64,000 bases of DNA from assembly GCA_022360055.1 (NCBI GenBank), contig JAKSDO010000153.1, forward strand, positions 1-64,000. Reading direction: 5' to 3'. Below are positions 41,663-50,396 of the stretch, piece by piece (position 1 is the first letter of the stretch; every line of letters begins with the position of its first letter). Origin of the DNA: Cytophagales bacterium. GTDB lineage: Bacteria; Bacteroidota; Bacteroidia; Cytophagales; Cyclobacteriaceae. Under the pieces are notes generated by a model. The model was not told the DNA's origin. It did no database searches and was given only the letters and a program-made list of their open reading frames with translations. Made by a program: the position numbers and the translations under genes.

Positions 41663-44218
41663 TTAGAAATCCCTTTTGCTCCCGAGTACGGCTTCCTTGA
41701 AATATTTCGGGCCGTTGTTCTGCTGGCCGGTATATGTCTTATCTGATGAAATGTCCATATCGCCATCGGTAATCATGTATATACCGTTTGCCTTTGTATA
41801 AAACGAGATAATACCGCCTTTTGAAAGTTTGTATTTTACTTTTTTATTGGTTTCTACATCAAGAATCTCTACCGCTGAACTATTCCAGGGATTCTGCAAT
41901 TTACACAGGTTACCTTTCAAGCTCTCGATACCAACAAATGCAACTTTTTTCTTTTTATCAAGTTCCGAGGAAACGACAAAAGCTCCCCTAGCTCTCAAAA
42001 CAAAAGCGCCTTCCCAATTGTCGGGGATAGCCGGGAATACCCTTATTTTTCCTTCATGGCTTTGTATAAGCATTTCTGATAAGGTAGTACTGACTATGCT
42101 CATTGCTTCCATTCCGCACTGAATAAATGGAGCTACAGGAAGCCCGGAACTACCTGCAGTTTTTTTCGAATAATGCATCCTTTTATCATATATATAATCT
42201 CTCTGGCAGGTTACTTCGGCTGTTGATATTGAGTCGGCGTACTTCGATAACCGATACCAGTGATCCAGATTATAAAACAATCCTTGCGGAAAATGCTGCA
42301 TACGCCTTATGGAATTGGTCATTTTCTTTAATGCCAGATTGCCTAAACCCAGCCGTGCAGAGACTATGGAGCCCGGGGTAATTGCATTTTTATAGGAAGG
42401 CTGCCGAATAGATACATTTTCTGCCGTCCTGAAATCCTCACTCCCCTTTTTATCCAGTCCCATAATATTGGCAGGAAATACCTGAGTGGTGTGGGCATCG
42501 AAATGATACATTCCTCCTGACCTGTATTCGGCGGGATCAGGATAAGGTTTACCATCTTTTGTAAATGCTGTTCCATAAACTTTGCCGATATCAGGAATAT
42601 CAAGCACCGGAGGTTTCCATAAGTGGTTCAGAACATTTGTCCACTCTTTTATCATTGTATTATCGACTTTCAGTGTTTGTGCCGCCTCCACACACCAACT
42701 TAAAAGCGCTTCAATCATATATCTGTCCGAGCTGCTGTTTTTTAGTTCATTATTTTGAGCATGCTCGTAGGGTTGCGTCGGGAAAGAATAGTATTCCTGG
42801 TGTTCTTCATCCCATTTCAGGTAGCCCATATAAAACTGAGCCGCTTTTTTTATAAAAGGATAACATTTTTCTTTAAGGAATTCCTTGTCTTCGGTAAATT
42901 GATAATACTCCCAAAAAACTGAAGCGATTTGACTGGCAGGGGTGAAATTATTAATCATATCACCTCTGTACTTATAGACCATATTACCGTGAAAATCATG
43001 TGCTTCACTCCACAATATCGCATTTTCCACACCCCGTTCTTCTGCATAAGCCTCCGCATAAGGCATTAGCCTGAAATAAGTGTTGATATAAGGTAACATT
43101 AAATCGCAATCGTTTTGAACCGCCACTCCCCAGTATTGTTGTTGGGTGTTCCAGTGATGCGGGGTTACCCATTGGCGCAAATCATGATTCCATGTCCAGA
43201 GACTTCCGTTGAAAACAATAGGAAAGCTGGCACGGGAAGCACTTGCGGTCAAATATCTGCGATAATAATAGATGTTTTCGATATAATCATCGGGAATACT
43301 TACAAACGAACGTTCCCAAAAACTCTTCCACCATGTGTCGTGTGCTATCTTGGCTTTTTCAATGGATTCCTTTTCTTTATTGTCCAAAATTTTTATAGCA
43401 TCTTCAAGCAAATGATCACTTTCATTCGAGGTAACCACCGAAACAATAATTTTAGCATTCATTGCATTGCTTTTGCCTGTTTCGATAACAGCCAGTTTAC
43501 TGTTTTTAATTTTTGGCGCAGATTTTATTCCAATAATCCTGCAAGCTACCACGAAATCAAGCCCGTCGAAGTGTTCTGTTATATAAATATCCCCGTCTCT
43601 TGTATTTGCCTTTGATTTCCCAAGCCCTGCCGAAGCATCCTTGCTGTAGCCTCCGTACCAACCCCCAAACGACCGGCTTCCCCATCGTTCCAGTTTTACA
43701 GTCAAAGAAGTACCTGATTGTAATTCTCCCGTTGTTTCTAGCTTGCAATCAATTATCCAGGCATTGGCATTGGCATCCACCCAGGTTTCAATATTGGTAT
43801 CGCTGAAAGGCGTTTTACTTTTAAAAGAAGAGGTGGCATTATACATGCCCATCCGGGCTTCAAAATCGTTTAAATACAGCCATTCCGTATTGGGAATACC
43901 AAAATCGACCTTCAACCTGCCGGCGGCCCGCAACGTTGTTCTCGATTCTGCATTAGGTTTGTCAAACAAATCCGATTTGTTTATTTGTAGTTCTATCCCC
44001 GATTTTGTGCACCAAACCACTCCCCCCATATCACCATTGCCAATAGTCAACCCTTCAAAGCCTTCGTAATTTGGGGTTTGAAAAACAATGTCGTGTTTCG
44101 ATAAGTAGTTTTTATAATCTACATTAAGACCTATGAATTCCTTTTTTTCTCGGGCTCGGATATGGGTAGTCAAAAGAAGGAATAGCAACAAACTTATGAT
44201 TCTACTGTAACTTCTCAT
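41663..44218 (-). CDS. DUF5703 / GH95-like exported glycoside hydrolase
   Basis: An 851-residue secreted protein (signal peptide MRSYSRIISLLLFLLLTTHIRA). The N-terminal beta-rich part (about 30-290, GFEGLTIGNGDMGGVVWCTKSGIELQINKSDLFDK) is the DUF5703 type that precedes (alpha/alpha)6-barrel enzymes. The barrel follows from about 300, with the motif WNHDLRQWVTPHHWNTQQQYWG near residue 345, which resembles the substrate-binding segment of GH95/GH65-like enzymes. A C-terminal beta domain ends the chain. GH95 members are alpha-L-fucosidases or alpha-L-galactosidases. Given the distance from known members, I infer only an exo-acting alpha-glycosidase. It starts 17 bases after the DUF4838 gene and is in the same transcript. 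Confidence 0.7.
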   Translation of the reverse strand: MRSYSRIISLLLFLLLTTHIRAREKKEFIGLNVDYKNYLSKHDIVFQTPNYEGFEGLTIGNGDMGGVVWCTKSGIELQINKSDLFDKPNAESRTTLRAAGRLKVDFGIPNTEWLYLNDFEARMGMYNATSSFKSKTPFSDTNIETWVDANANAWIIDCKLETTGELQSGTSLTVKLERWGSRSFGGWYGGYSKDASAGLGKSKANTRDGDIYITEHFDGLDFVVACRIIGIKSAPKIKNSKLAVIETGKSNAMNAKIIVSVVTSNESDHLLEDAIKILDNKEKESIEKAKIAHDTWWKSFWERSFVSIPDDYIENIYYYRRYLTASASRASFPIVFNGSLWTWNHDLRQWVTPHHWNTQQQYWGVAVQNDCDLMLPYINTYFRLMPYAEAYAEERGVENAILWSEAHDFHGNMVYKYRGDMINNFTPASQIASVFWEYYQFTEDKEFLKEKCYPFIKKAAQFYMGYLKWDEEHQEYYSFPTQPYEHAQNNELKNSSSDRYMIEALLSWCVEAAQTLKVDNTMIKEWTNVLNHLWKPPVLDIPDIGKVYGTAFTKDGKPYPDPAEYRSGGMYHFDAHTTQVFPANIMGLDKKGSEDFRTAENVSIRQPSYKNAITPGSIVSARLGLGNLALKKMTNSIRRMQHFPQGLFYNLDHWYRLSKYADSISTAEVTCQRDYIYDKRMHYSKKTAGSSGLPVAPFIQCGMEAMSIVSTTLSEMLIQSHEGKIRVFPAIPDNWEGAFVLRARGAFVVSSELDKKKKVAFVGIESLKGNLCKLQNPWNSSAVEILDVETNKKVKYKLSKGGIISFYTKANGIYMITDGDMDISSDKTYTGQQNNGPKYFKEAVLGSKRDF

Positions 44219-44235
44219 AGTTGTGTATTACTTAG

Positions 44236-46056
44236 TTATTTACAGTTTTCTTCCAAAAACTCATTGTATTTTTTCATGTATTCCCTGGGGGGAGTGTGCC
44301 ATTCGTGAATACGGGTAACCCCGTTGAGATCGCACAATGCAATCACACTTTTCAACAGGTCTTTAATCTCTCTTTTAGGTTCAAGTTTACCATCTTTTTC
44401 TTCCAAAGCACCCCGTTTCCCCGTAACTTCTTCTTTTGCGATATCGAGTACGGCATAATCTATTTGCATTCTCACGGTTTTCACTCTGAATTGTTGGTCG
44501 GGATAGTCTTTTACAGCCTCTTCCGCCTTGTCGAAAATTGCATAATATTTATCAATCATCTCTTCGGTAAGGAACGTGTTTCTATTATCCCAGGGGCGCC
44601 CAAAGATGTTCAACTTTGCACCTGTCTTTTCCATTGTATTGTGCATCAGATCGATGTATTCACGAATATACTTTCCGGCATAGCCATAATACCCGTTCAG
44701 GAAGTCGTCGATTACCGCATCCAGGTCCTGGTAGGGATCCCACATAAGTTTTGCAAAAATATAGGCTTTAAGTTCACAAAACTCTCCGCCTGTTTCGCGA
44801 TTGGCTTGTTCAAACACAGCGGTTACACCGTTTTTGTGCAAATATTGCAAGTTTGGCTGCAGAGTCCTTAAATTGGGGAATGGAGCTATTAAATTCGAAA
44901 ATTGAATTACATAGTCCCAGATAAGAAAGTTGTCGTGTATTTTACGCCAGGCTTCTAAATCGGCGCAAAACGTGGAGTCTCCTTCTTCTATTGGAATATG
45001 ACGGGGACTGCCAATGTTACAAAGTAAGATATTTACATTTTTTTCGGGCTTGATTCCTTTGGGAGGACGGGTAGAATACCAGTACGACAACGTGGAGATA
45101 ATTTTGTCGGGAAACCTTTTAGCCATTTTGTTCACAAATGGCAATATGGTGCCCTGTGTACTTCCACTTTCTTCATACGCTGTATGACATTTGGGACATT
45201 GACAATACTGTGCATTATCCATCTGGCTTACGGACCAATAGGTCAACTCTGGCTTTTCATCCATTAATTCCATTAAATTTTTGTATGCTACATCAAGTGC
45301 TCCTTCGCTGGAAAAGCATATATCTCCGACATTATGTTCCTCCGCACTGCAAAGCCTTTTCCCATTTATCATGCTGTAGTACTCCGGATGACTTGCACAA
45401 TAATCTTGCGGAGGAACCAGTCGGTGGGTAGTATGGCACCAAAGCCCCCAGTCACCCTTCTGATTATAGGAACCGTGATTATCAAGTCCGTGCCATTCCA
45501 TGTATTCAGGATTGTACGCATCTCTGTACAGCACTTCGCGAAATTGAAATACAGGAATTTCTTTGTCGTTTATGTTGTTCACGGCAATGTTAAACCGGGC
45601 AGGAATTACCGATATTTTGGATGTGTATTTTCGACAGTCCAGGTATTTCTCCAAAAAGTTATAAACTCCGTATAGAGTACCTTTTTCCGATCCTCCGGCA
45701 ATGGTAAGGCGGCCGTTTTTTGTTAGAATTACAAACCCGTCTTCTTCCAGCTCAGCAAAGTCAATCTCATCTGTTTCGGGCCGGTTTACTTTTCCAAGAT
45801 TAATATCGTTGTTTTTTGCCGGTTTATCGTCTGAAACAATTTCAAAACCCGCACCGGTAATTTGTTTTAAATAGTTTTGAAGTACTATCGATGAGTGTCT
45901 TTCGACTTCGGTAGGATTAGAAGGAATCACAATTCTTGAAACAGCTTTGCCATTTCTGCAAACGGTAACACTATCACTTTGGCATGATGCGAAAAACAAT
46001 GCCATTGCGATAAATGCAATGGTAAGATAAGTCAGCGATTTAATTTTTGTTTTCAT
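44236..46056 (-). CDS. DUF4838 lipoprotein, copy 2 (glycosidase-like)
   Basis: From the internal ATG (MKTKIKSLTYLTIAFIAMALFFASC) this is a lipoprotein with lipobox FFASC; an ATG at 46101 adds 15 residues and overlaps the upstream paralogue's end. An N-terminal GH67/GH20-type domain 2 (SNPTEVERHSSIVLQNYLKQITG) precedes the DUF4838 barrel-like core with conserved WSVSQMDNAQYCQCPKC, STLSYWYSTRPPKGIKPE, NIGSPRHIPIEEGDSTFC and FEQANRETGGEFCELKAY. DUF4838 proteins are predicted retaining glycosidase-like enzymes related to alpha-glucuronidases. Catalytic residues are not established here. It is a tandem duplicate of the next gene upstream. Confidence 0.78.
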   Translation of the reverse strand: MKTKIKSLTYLTIAFIAMALFFASCQSDSVTVCRNGKAVSRIVIPSNPTEVERHSSIVLQNYLKQITGAGFEIVSDDKPAKNNDINLGKVNRPETDEIDFAELEEDGFVILTKNGRLTIAGGSEKGTLYGVYNFLEKYLDCRKYTSKISVIPARFNIAVNNINDKEIPVFQFREVLYRDAYNPEYMEWHGLDNHGSYNQKGDWGLWCHTTHRLVPPQDYCASHPEYYSMINGKRLCSAEEHNVGDICFSSEGALDVAYKNLMELMDEKPELTYWSVSQMDNAQYCQCPKCHTAYEESGSTQGTILPFVNKMAKRFPDKIISTLSYWYSTRPPKGIKPEKNVNILLCNIGSPRHIPIEEGDSTFCADLEAWRKIHDNFLIWDYVIQFSNLIAPFPNLRTLQPNLQYLHKNGVTAVFEQANRETGGEFCELKAYIFAKLMWDPYQDLDAVIDDFLNGYYGYAGKYIREYIDLMHNTMEKTGAKLNIFGRPWDNRNTFLTEEMIDKYYAIFDKAEEAVKDYPDQQFRVKTVRMQIDYAVLDIAKEEVTGKRGALEEKDGKLEPKREIKDLLKSVIALCDLNGVTRIHEWHTPPREYMKKYNEFLEENCK

Positions 46057-46101
46057 AAATAGTAATGTTAATGGTACAGCATATGTATTTTTCATAATCA
46101 C

Positions 46102-47916
46102 CTAAAGCTTAGCTTGTTCTAACAGAAACTTATGGTACTCCGAGGCATATTCGTTGGGAGTAGTATTCCATTCGTGCACACGGGTTACTCCGTTCAGATT
46201 GCAAATTCGTGTCACTTCGTAAAGCAATTTTTCAATTTCAGGCTTTGGTGTTATTTTCTCTCCTTTTTTCTCCAAAGCACCTCTTTGTCCGGTCACTTCC
46301 TTTTTTGCAATGTCCAAAACGGCATAATCGATCTGCATTCTTACGGTTTTTACCCTGAAAAGTAACTCAGGATCATCTTTCACGACTTCGGCAGCATTAT
46401 CAAGTACCGCATAGTATTCGTCAATCATTTCTTCTGTAAGAAAAGTATTCCTATTGTCCCAGGGACGACCGAAAATACTCAATTTCGCACCTGTCTGTTC
46501 CATTGTATCGTGCATCAAATCAATGTATTTGCGAACGTATTTCCCGGCGGCACCATAGTAGCCGTTAACAAAATCATCAATTATCGGGTCAATATCCTGA
46601 AAGGGATCCCATAGAAGTTTGGCCATCAGGTAGGCTTTTAGCTCACAAAATTCTCCGCCGATTTCCCTGTTAGCCTGCTCGAACATCGCAACTACACCGT
46701 TCTTATTCAGATATTGCAAGTTTGGTTGCAAAGTCCGCAGGTTGGGAAACGGGGCAATGAGGTGTGAAAACTGAATCACATAATCCCACAACAGAATATT
46801 GTCATGGATCGCTCCCCAACCTTCAAGGTCGGCACAGAAAGCCGAGTCGCCTTCTTCGATAGGAATATGGCGGGGACTACCAATATTGCATAGAAGTATG
46901 TTTACATTTTCTTCAGGTTTAATATTTTTTGGCGGACGGGTTGAATACCAATAGGACAGGGTAGATATGGTTTTATCGGGGAATTTTTTTGCCATTCTGT
47001 TTACAAACGGAAGTATCGAGCCCATGGGACCACCCGACCTTTCGTATTGGGCCTCACATTCGGGACAGCGACAATACCTGGCATTGTCCATCTGGCTAAC
47101 GGACCAGTAAGTAGCCTCAGGCCTTTTATCCATTGCCTTTTTCAAATTTTTGGCAGCTATTTCAAAAACCTCATCATTCGAAAAGCAAATATCACTTAGA
47201 TTGTGTTTATCCGCACTACATAACCTTTCCCCTTCTATCATACTAAAATATTCGGAATTGCTTCCGCAATATTCTTTCGGCGGGACTAAACGCTCGGTAG
47301 TATGGCACCACATTCCCCAGTCAGATGTTCCTATGGGAACGAACTCGCCATGTTCATCAAGACCATGCCATTCCATATAAGCAGGCACATAGGCATCTCT
47401 GTAATATATGTCCCTGAATTTGAATACAGGCACCGACTCTATGTCCAGGTTTTCGACGCTAATGGTAGCTGTTCCAGGAATTTTGGTAACTTTTGAGGAG
47501 TATTTTCGGCAACCCAGTTCTTCCAGAAATCCGTAAACGCCGTATAGCGTACCTTTTTCACTTCCCCCGGCTATGGTAAGCCTGCCACTTTTGGTTTGAA
47601 TAACATACCCGTCTTTTTCCAGTTTTGGAAAATCGATTTCAGAAATTTCAGGTCTGTTTACTTTACCGATATTAATATCGTTACGTTTGACTCGTTGGTC
47701 GTCGGAAACAATTTTCAGTTCGGCTCCAGACATTTTTTGGATATAGTCTTTTAGAACCTCTGCCGCATGTTTTTCTACATTGGTAGGGTTCACAGGTATG
47801 ACAATCCGGGAGTTGGTTTTGCCATTTTTTGTCAAAGTTATTTCACCCTCATCACAACCTGTAAATAATAAACAAAATGTGCTTAGAACAAATAGTATTT
47901 TATTTAGTTTTTCCAT
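46102..47916 (-). CDS. DUF4838 lipoprotein, copy 1 (glycosidase-like)
   Basis: A 604-residue paralogue of the downstream gene, colinear over its whole length, with long identical blocks (IFGRPWDNRNTFLTEEMID, KNGRLTIAGG-like SGRLTIAGGSEKGTLYGVY). The signal peptide ends in the lipobox LLFTGC (Cys21). It has the same domain order: N-terminal GH67-like domain, then DUF4838 core with DNARYCRCPECEAQYE (a cysteine cluster that may bind metal) and EQANREIGGEFCE. The pair probably acts on the same glycan with slightly different linkage preference. It is separated from the 610-residue unknown upstream by a 262-base gap that contains a candidate miniature element. Confidence 0.78.
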   Translation of the reverse strand: MEKLNKILFVLSTFCLLFTGCDEGEITLTKNGKTNSRIVIPVNPTNVEKHAAEVLKDYIQKMSGAELKIVSDDQRVKRNDINIGKVNRPEISEIDFPKLEKDGYVIQTKSGRLTIAGGSEKGTLYGVYGFLEELGCRKYSSKVTKIPGTATISVENLDIESVPVFKFRDIYYRDAYVPAYMEWHGLDEHGEFVPIGTSDWGMWCHTTERLVPPKEYCGSNSEYFSMIEGERLCSADKHNLSDICFSNDEVFEIAAKNLKKAMDKRPEATYWSVSQMDNARYCRCPECEAQYERSGGPMGSILPFVNRMAKKFPDKTISTLSYWYSTRPPKNIKPEENVNILLCNIGSPRHIPIEEGDSAFCADLEGWGAIHDNILLWDYVIQFSHLIAPFPNLRTLQPNLQYLNKNGVVAMFEQANREIGGEFCELKAYLMAKLLWDPFQDIDPIIDDFVNGYYGAAGKYVRKYIDLMHDTMEQTGAKLSIFGRPWDNRNTFLTEEMIDEYYAVLDNAAEVVKDDPELLFRVKTVRMQIDYAVLDIAKKEVTGQRGALEKKGEKITPKPEIEKLLYEVTRICNLNGVTRVHEWNTTPNEYASEYHKFLLEQAKL

Positions 47917-48024
47917 TATTGGTTTTTTTATATATGAGTTGAATATTTATTTAAAAACAACTGCGATGCTGCTGATTATAAACATCTTACTTCAAGCATT
48001 CAGACGTTTTATTTCATAAGCCCC

Positions 48025-48180
48025 AGTGTCGTGTCGCGCCTGCTCTAACGGTCCAAGTTTTGTTCTTTTGATTTTTTTCATCGTTAAAAAATCTTTACAG
48101 ATCGCTGCTATGCGCAGATTTTTATGCCTCGACAAAAACCAAAATTCCTTCAACTTAACCGTCATTTCAAACACGACACT
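48025..48180. mobile_element. possible miniature inverted-repeat element
   Basis: AGTGTCGTGT at 48025-48034 is the exact reverse complement of ACACGACACT at 48171-48180, enclosing 136 bases with no gene. The right arm supplies the TAG stop codon of the adjacent 610-residue gene. No target-site duplication is visible, so this may be an old insertion or a coincidental inverted repeat. Confidence 0.35.
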
Positions 48181-49978
48181 AGTGTTTGCTTGTTTCTCTT
48201 CCTTCCCAACCGCTTTTACCATCTTCCATGTAAATTTCGTGGACACTTCGCGAAACCCTTTCATCAACTTCTTCGTTGAGCTGAATTCTAAGGGGATTCA
48301 GAAGTCTTTTTTGCCATTCCGCTATAGGTTGGTGCGGATTGTTCTTGTCTTCGATTTCATAAACCATATAGGCCCACTTTTCGGTGAAGGAGTTGCCCTT
48401 CATGGCTGGAACCAGTTGTTGCATGTTCGACGATAAGAATGGGAGAGACAGTGCTCTGGCCCAATAAATCCACGGCCCTCCTGTGATATACATAAACGGG
48501 TTGAGTAATCTTACTCTGTTTTCAAGCCCTGCATTGGCATATTCTATTTGTATGCCGGCAAATGCCACACCTTCGTCTTCATTGTAGAAAACAATCCAGG
48601 GCACATCGGCTTCCATTTTGAGGTCGGTCAATTCAGGCATATCTCTAACATCAACCTTAACTATTTTATCCGTAATAACATCGTACCAGGTGGCATGTGT
48701 CATAAGTTCTCTTTTGAATACTATTTCGGCATTTCTAAGAGCGTTACAATGAATAGTTTCGTTTATCCGCATATTAGTAGTGCTGATAAAATAGGGAACA
48801 TCGGGAAAGAATTCATACCGCACCGAAGCGTCAACTTCAGGAATATCTCTGCGGTTTCCCCACATCTCGGTAATTGTTTTTACAGGCCCCGAAATAAGCC
48901 CGGTATGTTGCGGTGGTTTCCAGTCGGCAGTGTGTGTCCATGGACGCGGAGGAGAATAAATTCCCGGATTCCAGTGTATCGCTCCGTTGGTTTCCATTCG
49001 GTGGAAAAGCGGGAACCCGGATTTTTCTTTTAGAGTAATTTGATCCAGATGCCCGGAATTGGGATGTAAGACAACTGAAAATTCTTTGTTTTCGATATGT
49101 AAACCCGGCTTTTCACCTTGCACTTTTAAATCGGAATTATAAACCTTTGCAAGCGCTTTATCATTGTTGTAGTAAATTAAATATACGCCCGACGATTTTG
49201 CAGGGACATTTGCCAAAAAATCTACTCTTACACTCATCGTGGGGAACCACAAAGGAACCTCACGGGTCGGATTCCCATTTTCGTCAGGAGACATATCGTC
49301 TTCTTCCAGGTATTTCCGTATATCATATACCTGTGAAGGGGTTTCGGTAAGTTCAAACGTATTGGGGTTTACCTCAACAACTCTGATTTCTCTTTTGATG
49401 TCAAAGGCTTCGTCAGGGTAAAAAGGCAGAAGCACTTCAACTGCTTCCGATACCCTTTCTATTCCCGCAGTTTCCGTTAACACCACCGATTTGTAGTTTT
49501 TCCATGCCTTGTCAAAAACATCCGCACCTTCGGGCGCCTTTACCCTTGTCGTTTTCGATATCCAAATATCGTTTTTCGATGCTTTTATATTCTTTTTCAG
49601 CCGTACCGCTATTTCAATATTGTATTCCCGGCCCGGTTCCCATTTCACCCAGGCGGTTACTGACGGATTTTTATAAATGGTCCCGTTTTCCGACAATCCG
49701 TAACCCGATGGTGGCCGGTGCGATTGGTGAGGCAAATTCATATCATGAAATTCACCTTCCCGGTATAAATTCGTAAAACGAACAGGTTTACCGTTGACGT
49801 TGGCAGTAACTTCAATAACGGATTCATAAGGCAATTCCAAGTCAGCTTTAAAGTGATAATAAGGAATTGCAGGAACCGGATATCCCAACGCTATTTTTCT
49901 GATTTTCAGGCCTTCTTTTGCCTGGGAGTATGTTATCCCAAAGCACCCGAGGAGTAATATTAAAAAAGTCTTCTTCAT
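48179..49978 (-). CDS. exported protein of unknown family, carbohydrate-enzyme-like
   Basis: I do not recognise a named family. From the internal ATG (MKKTFLILLLGCFGITYSQA, a signal peptide; an ATG at 50011 adds 11 residues inside repeat DNA) the product has about 599 residues. It is strand-rich throughout, with an N-terminal sandwich (IRKIALGYPVPAIPYYHFKADLELP) and a central domain (GEKPGLHIENKEFSVVLHPNSGHLDQITLK) whose look is that of galactose-mutarotase-like or lyase superdomains. Tryptophan- and histidine-rich segments (HWNPGIYSPPRPWTHTADW, TGGPWIYWARALSLPF) would suit sugar binding. It sits between SusD-linked genes and the DUF4838 pair, so a new polysaccharide lyase or glycosidase is plausible. 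Catalytic residues are not identifiable. Confidence 0.6.
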   Translation of the reverse strand: MKKTFLILLLGCFGITYSQAKEGLKIRKIALGYPVPAIPYYHFKADLELPYESVIEVTANVNGKPVRFTNLYREGEFHDMNLPHQSHRPPSGYGLSENGTIYKNPSVTAWVKWEPGREYNIEIAVRLKKNIKASKNDIWISKTTRVKAPEGADVFDKAWKNYKSVVLTETAGIERVSEAVEVLLPFYPDEAFDIKREIRVVEVNPNTFELTETPSQVYDIRKYLEEDDMSPDENGNPTREVPLWFPTMSVRVDFLANVPAKSSGVYLIYYNNDKALAKVYNSDLKVQGEKPGLHIENKEFSVVLHPNSGHLDQITLKEKSGFPLFHRMETNGAIHWNPGIYSPPRPWTHTADWKPPQHTGLISGPVKTITEMWGNRRDIPEVDASVRYEFFPDVPYFISTTNMRINETIHCNALRNAEIVFKRELMTHATWYDVITDKIVKVDVRDMPELTDLKMEADVPWIVFYNEDEGVAFAGIQIEYANAGLENRVRLLNPFMYITGGPWIYWARALSLPFLSSNMQQLVPAMKGNSFTEKWAYMVYEIEDKNNPHQPIAEWQKRLLNPLRIQLNEEVDERVSRSVHEIYMEDGKSGWEGRETSKH

Positions 49979-50011
49979 ATGACTAAAATTGTTTGTTTTC
50001 CAAAGCATCAT

Positions 50012-50060
50012 ATGCCTGCCTGTAGGCAGACAGGAAATTCGCCTTCCGGCATGCAGGCAT
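50012..50060. repeat. palindromic CTGCCTGTAGGCAG intergenic repeat
   Basis: ATGCCTGC (50012-50019) and GCAGGCAT (50053-50060) form an outer stem, and CTGCC/GGCAG an inner stem around TGTA. Similar GCCTGCC palindromes recur between Bacteroidota genes. The rest of the 385-base gap to 50396 shows no gene. Confidence 0.5.
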
Positions 50061-50396
50061 GAATTTTAATTATTCCCGGTTGGTGTGAATATACGCTCAT
50101 GCTCATTCCATAATTCTAAACCGTATGTAACTATCCGTAACTTCAAGAACTCGCGATAAATCAAAGATCGGCGTAAGCCAATTTAAAAATGTCCACTCGC
50201 CCCGGGCACTCAGGATCGGGGAAACCCGTTTTGTTTTAAATATGCCTGTTAACCCCGATTGCCCGGAACACTCATCTCACCGGTTCTCACCCGGACAAGC
50301 TACCGGTTTCCTTATTTATCAATTTGGTTTAGACCGGCTGAATCCATTCGTCCGGAAGGCAACACATAAAATAAAAATATACAATTTGTTCATTCC

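Noticed and set aside
47992-48267. Minus-strand frame of 91 codons downstream of the 599-residue gene
   Set aside because: It runs partly through the end of that gene in another frame and through the inverted-repeat region, with no motif and no start context.
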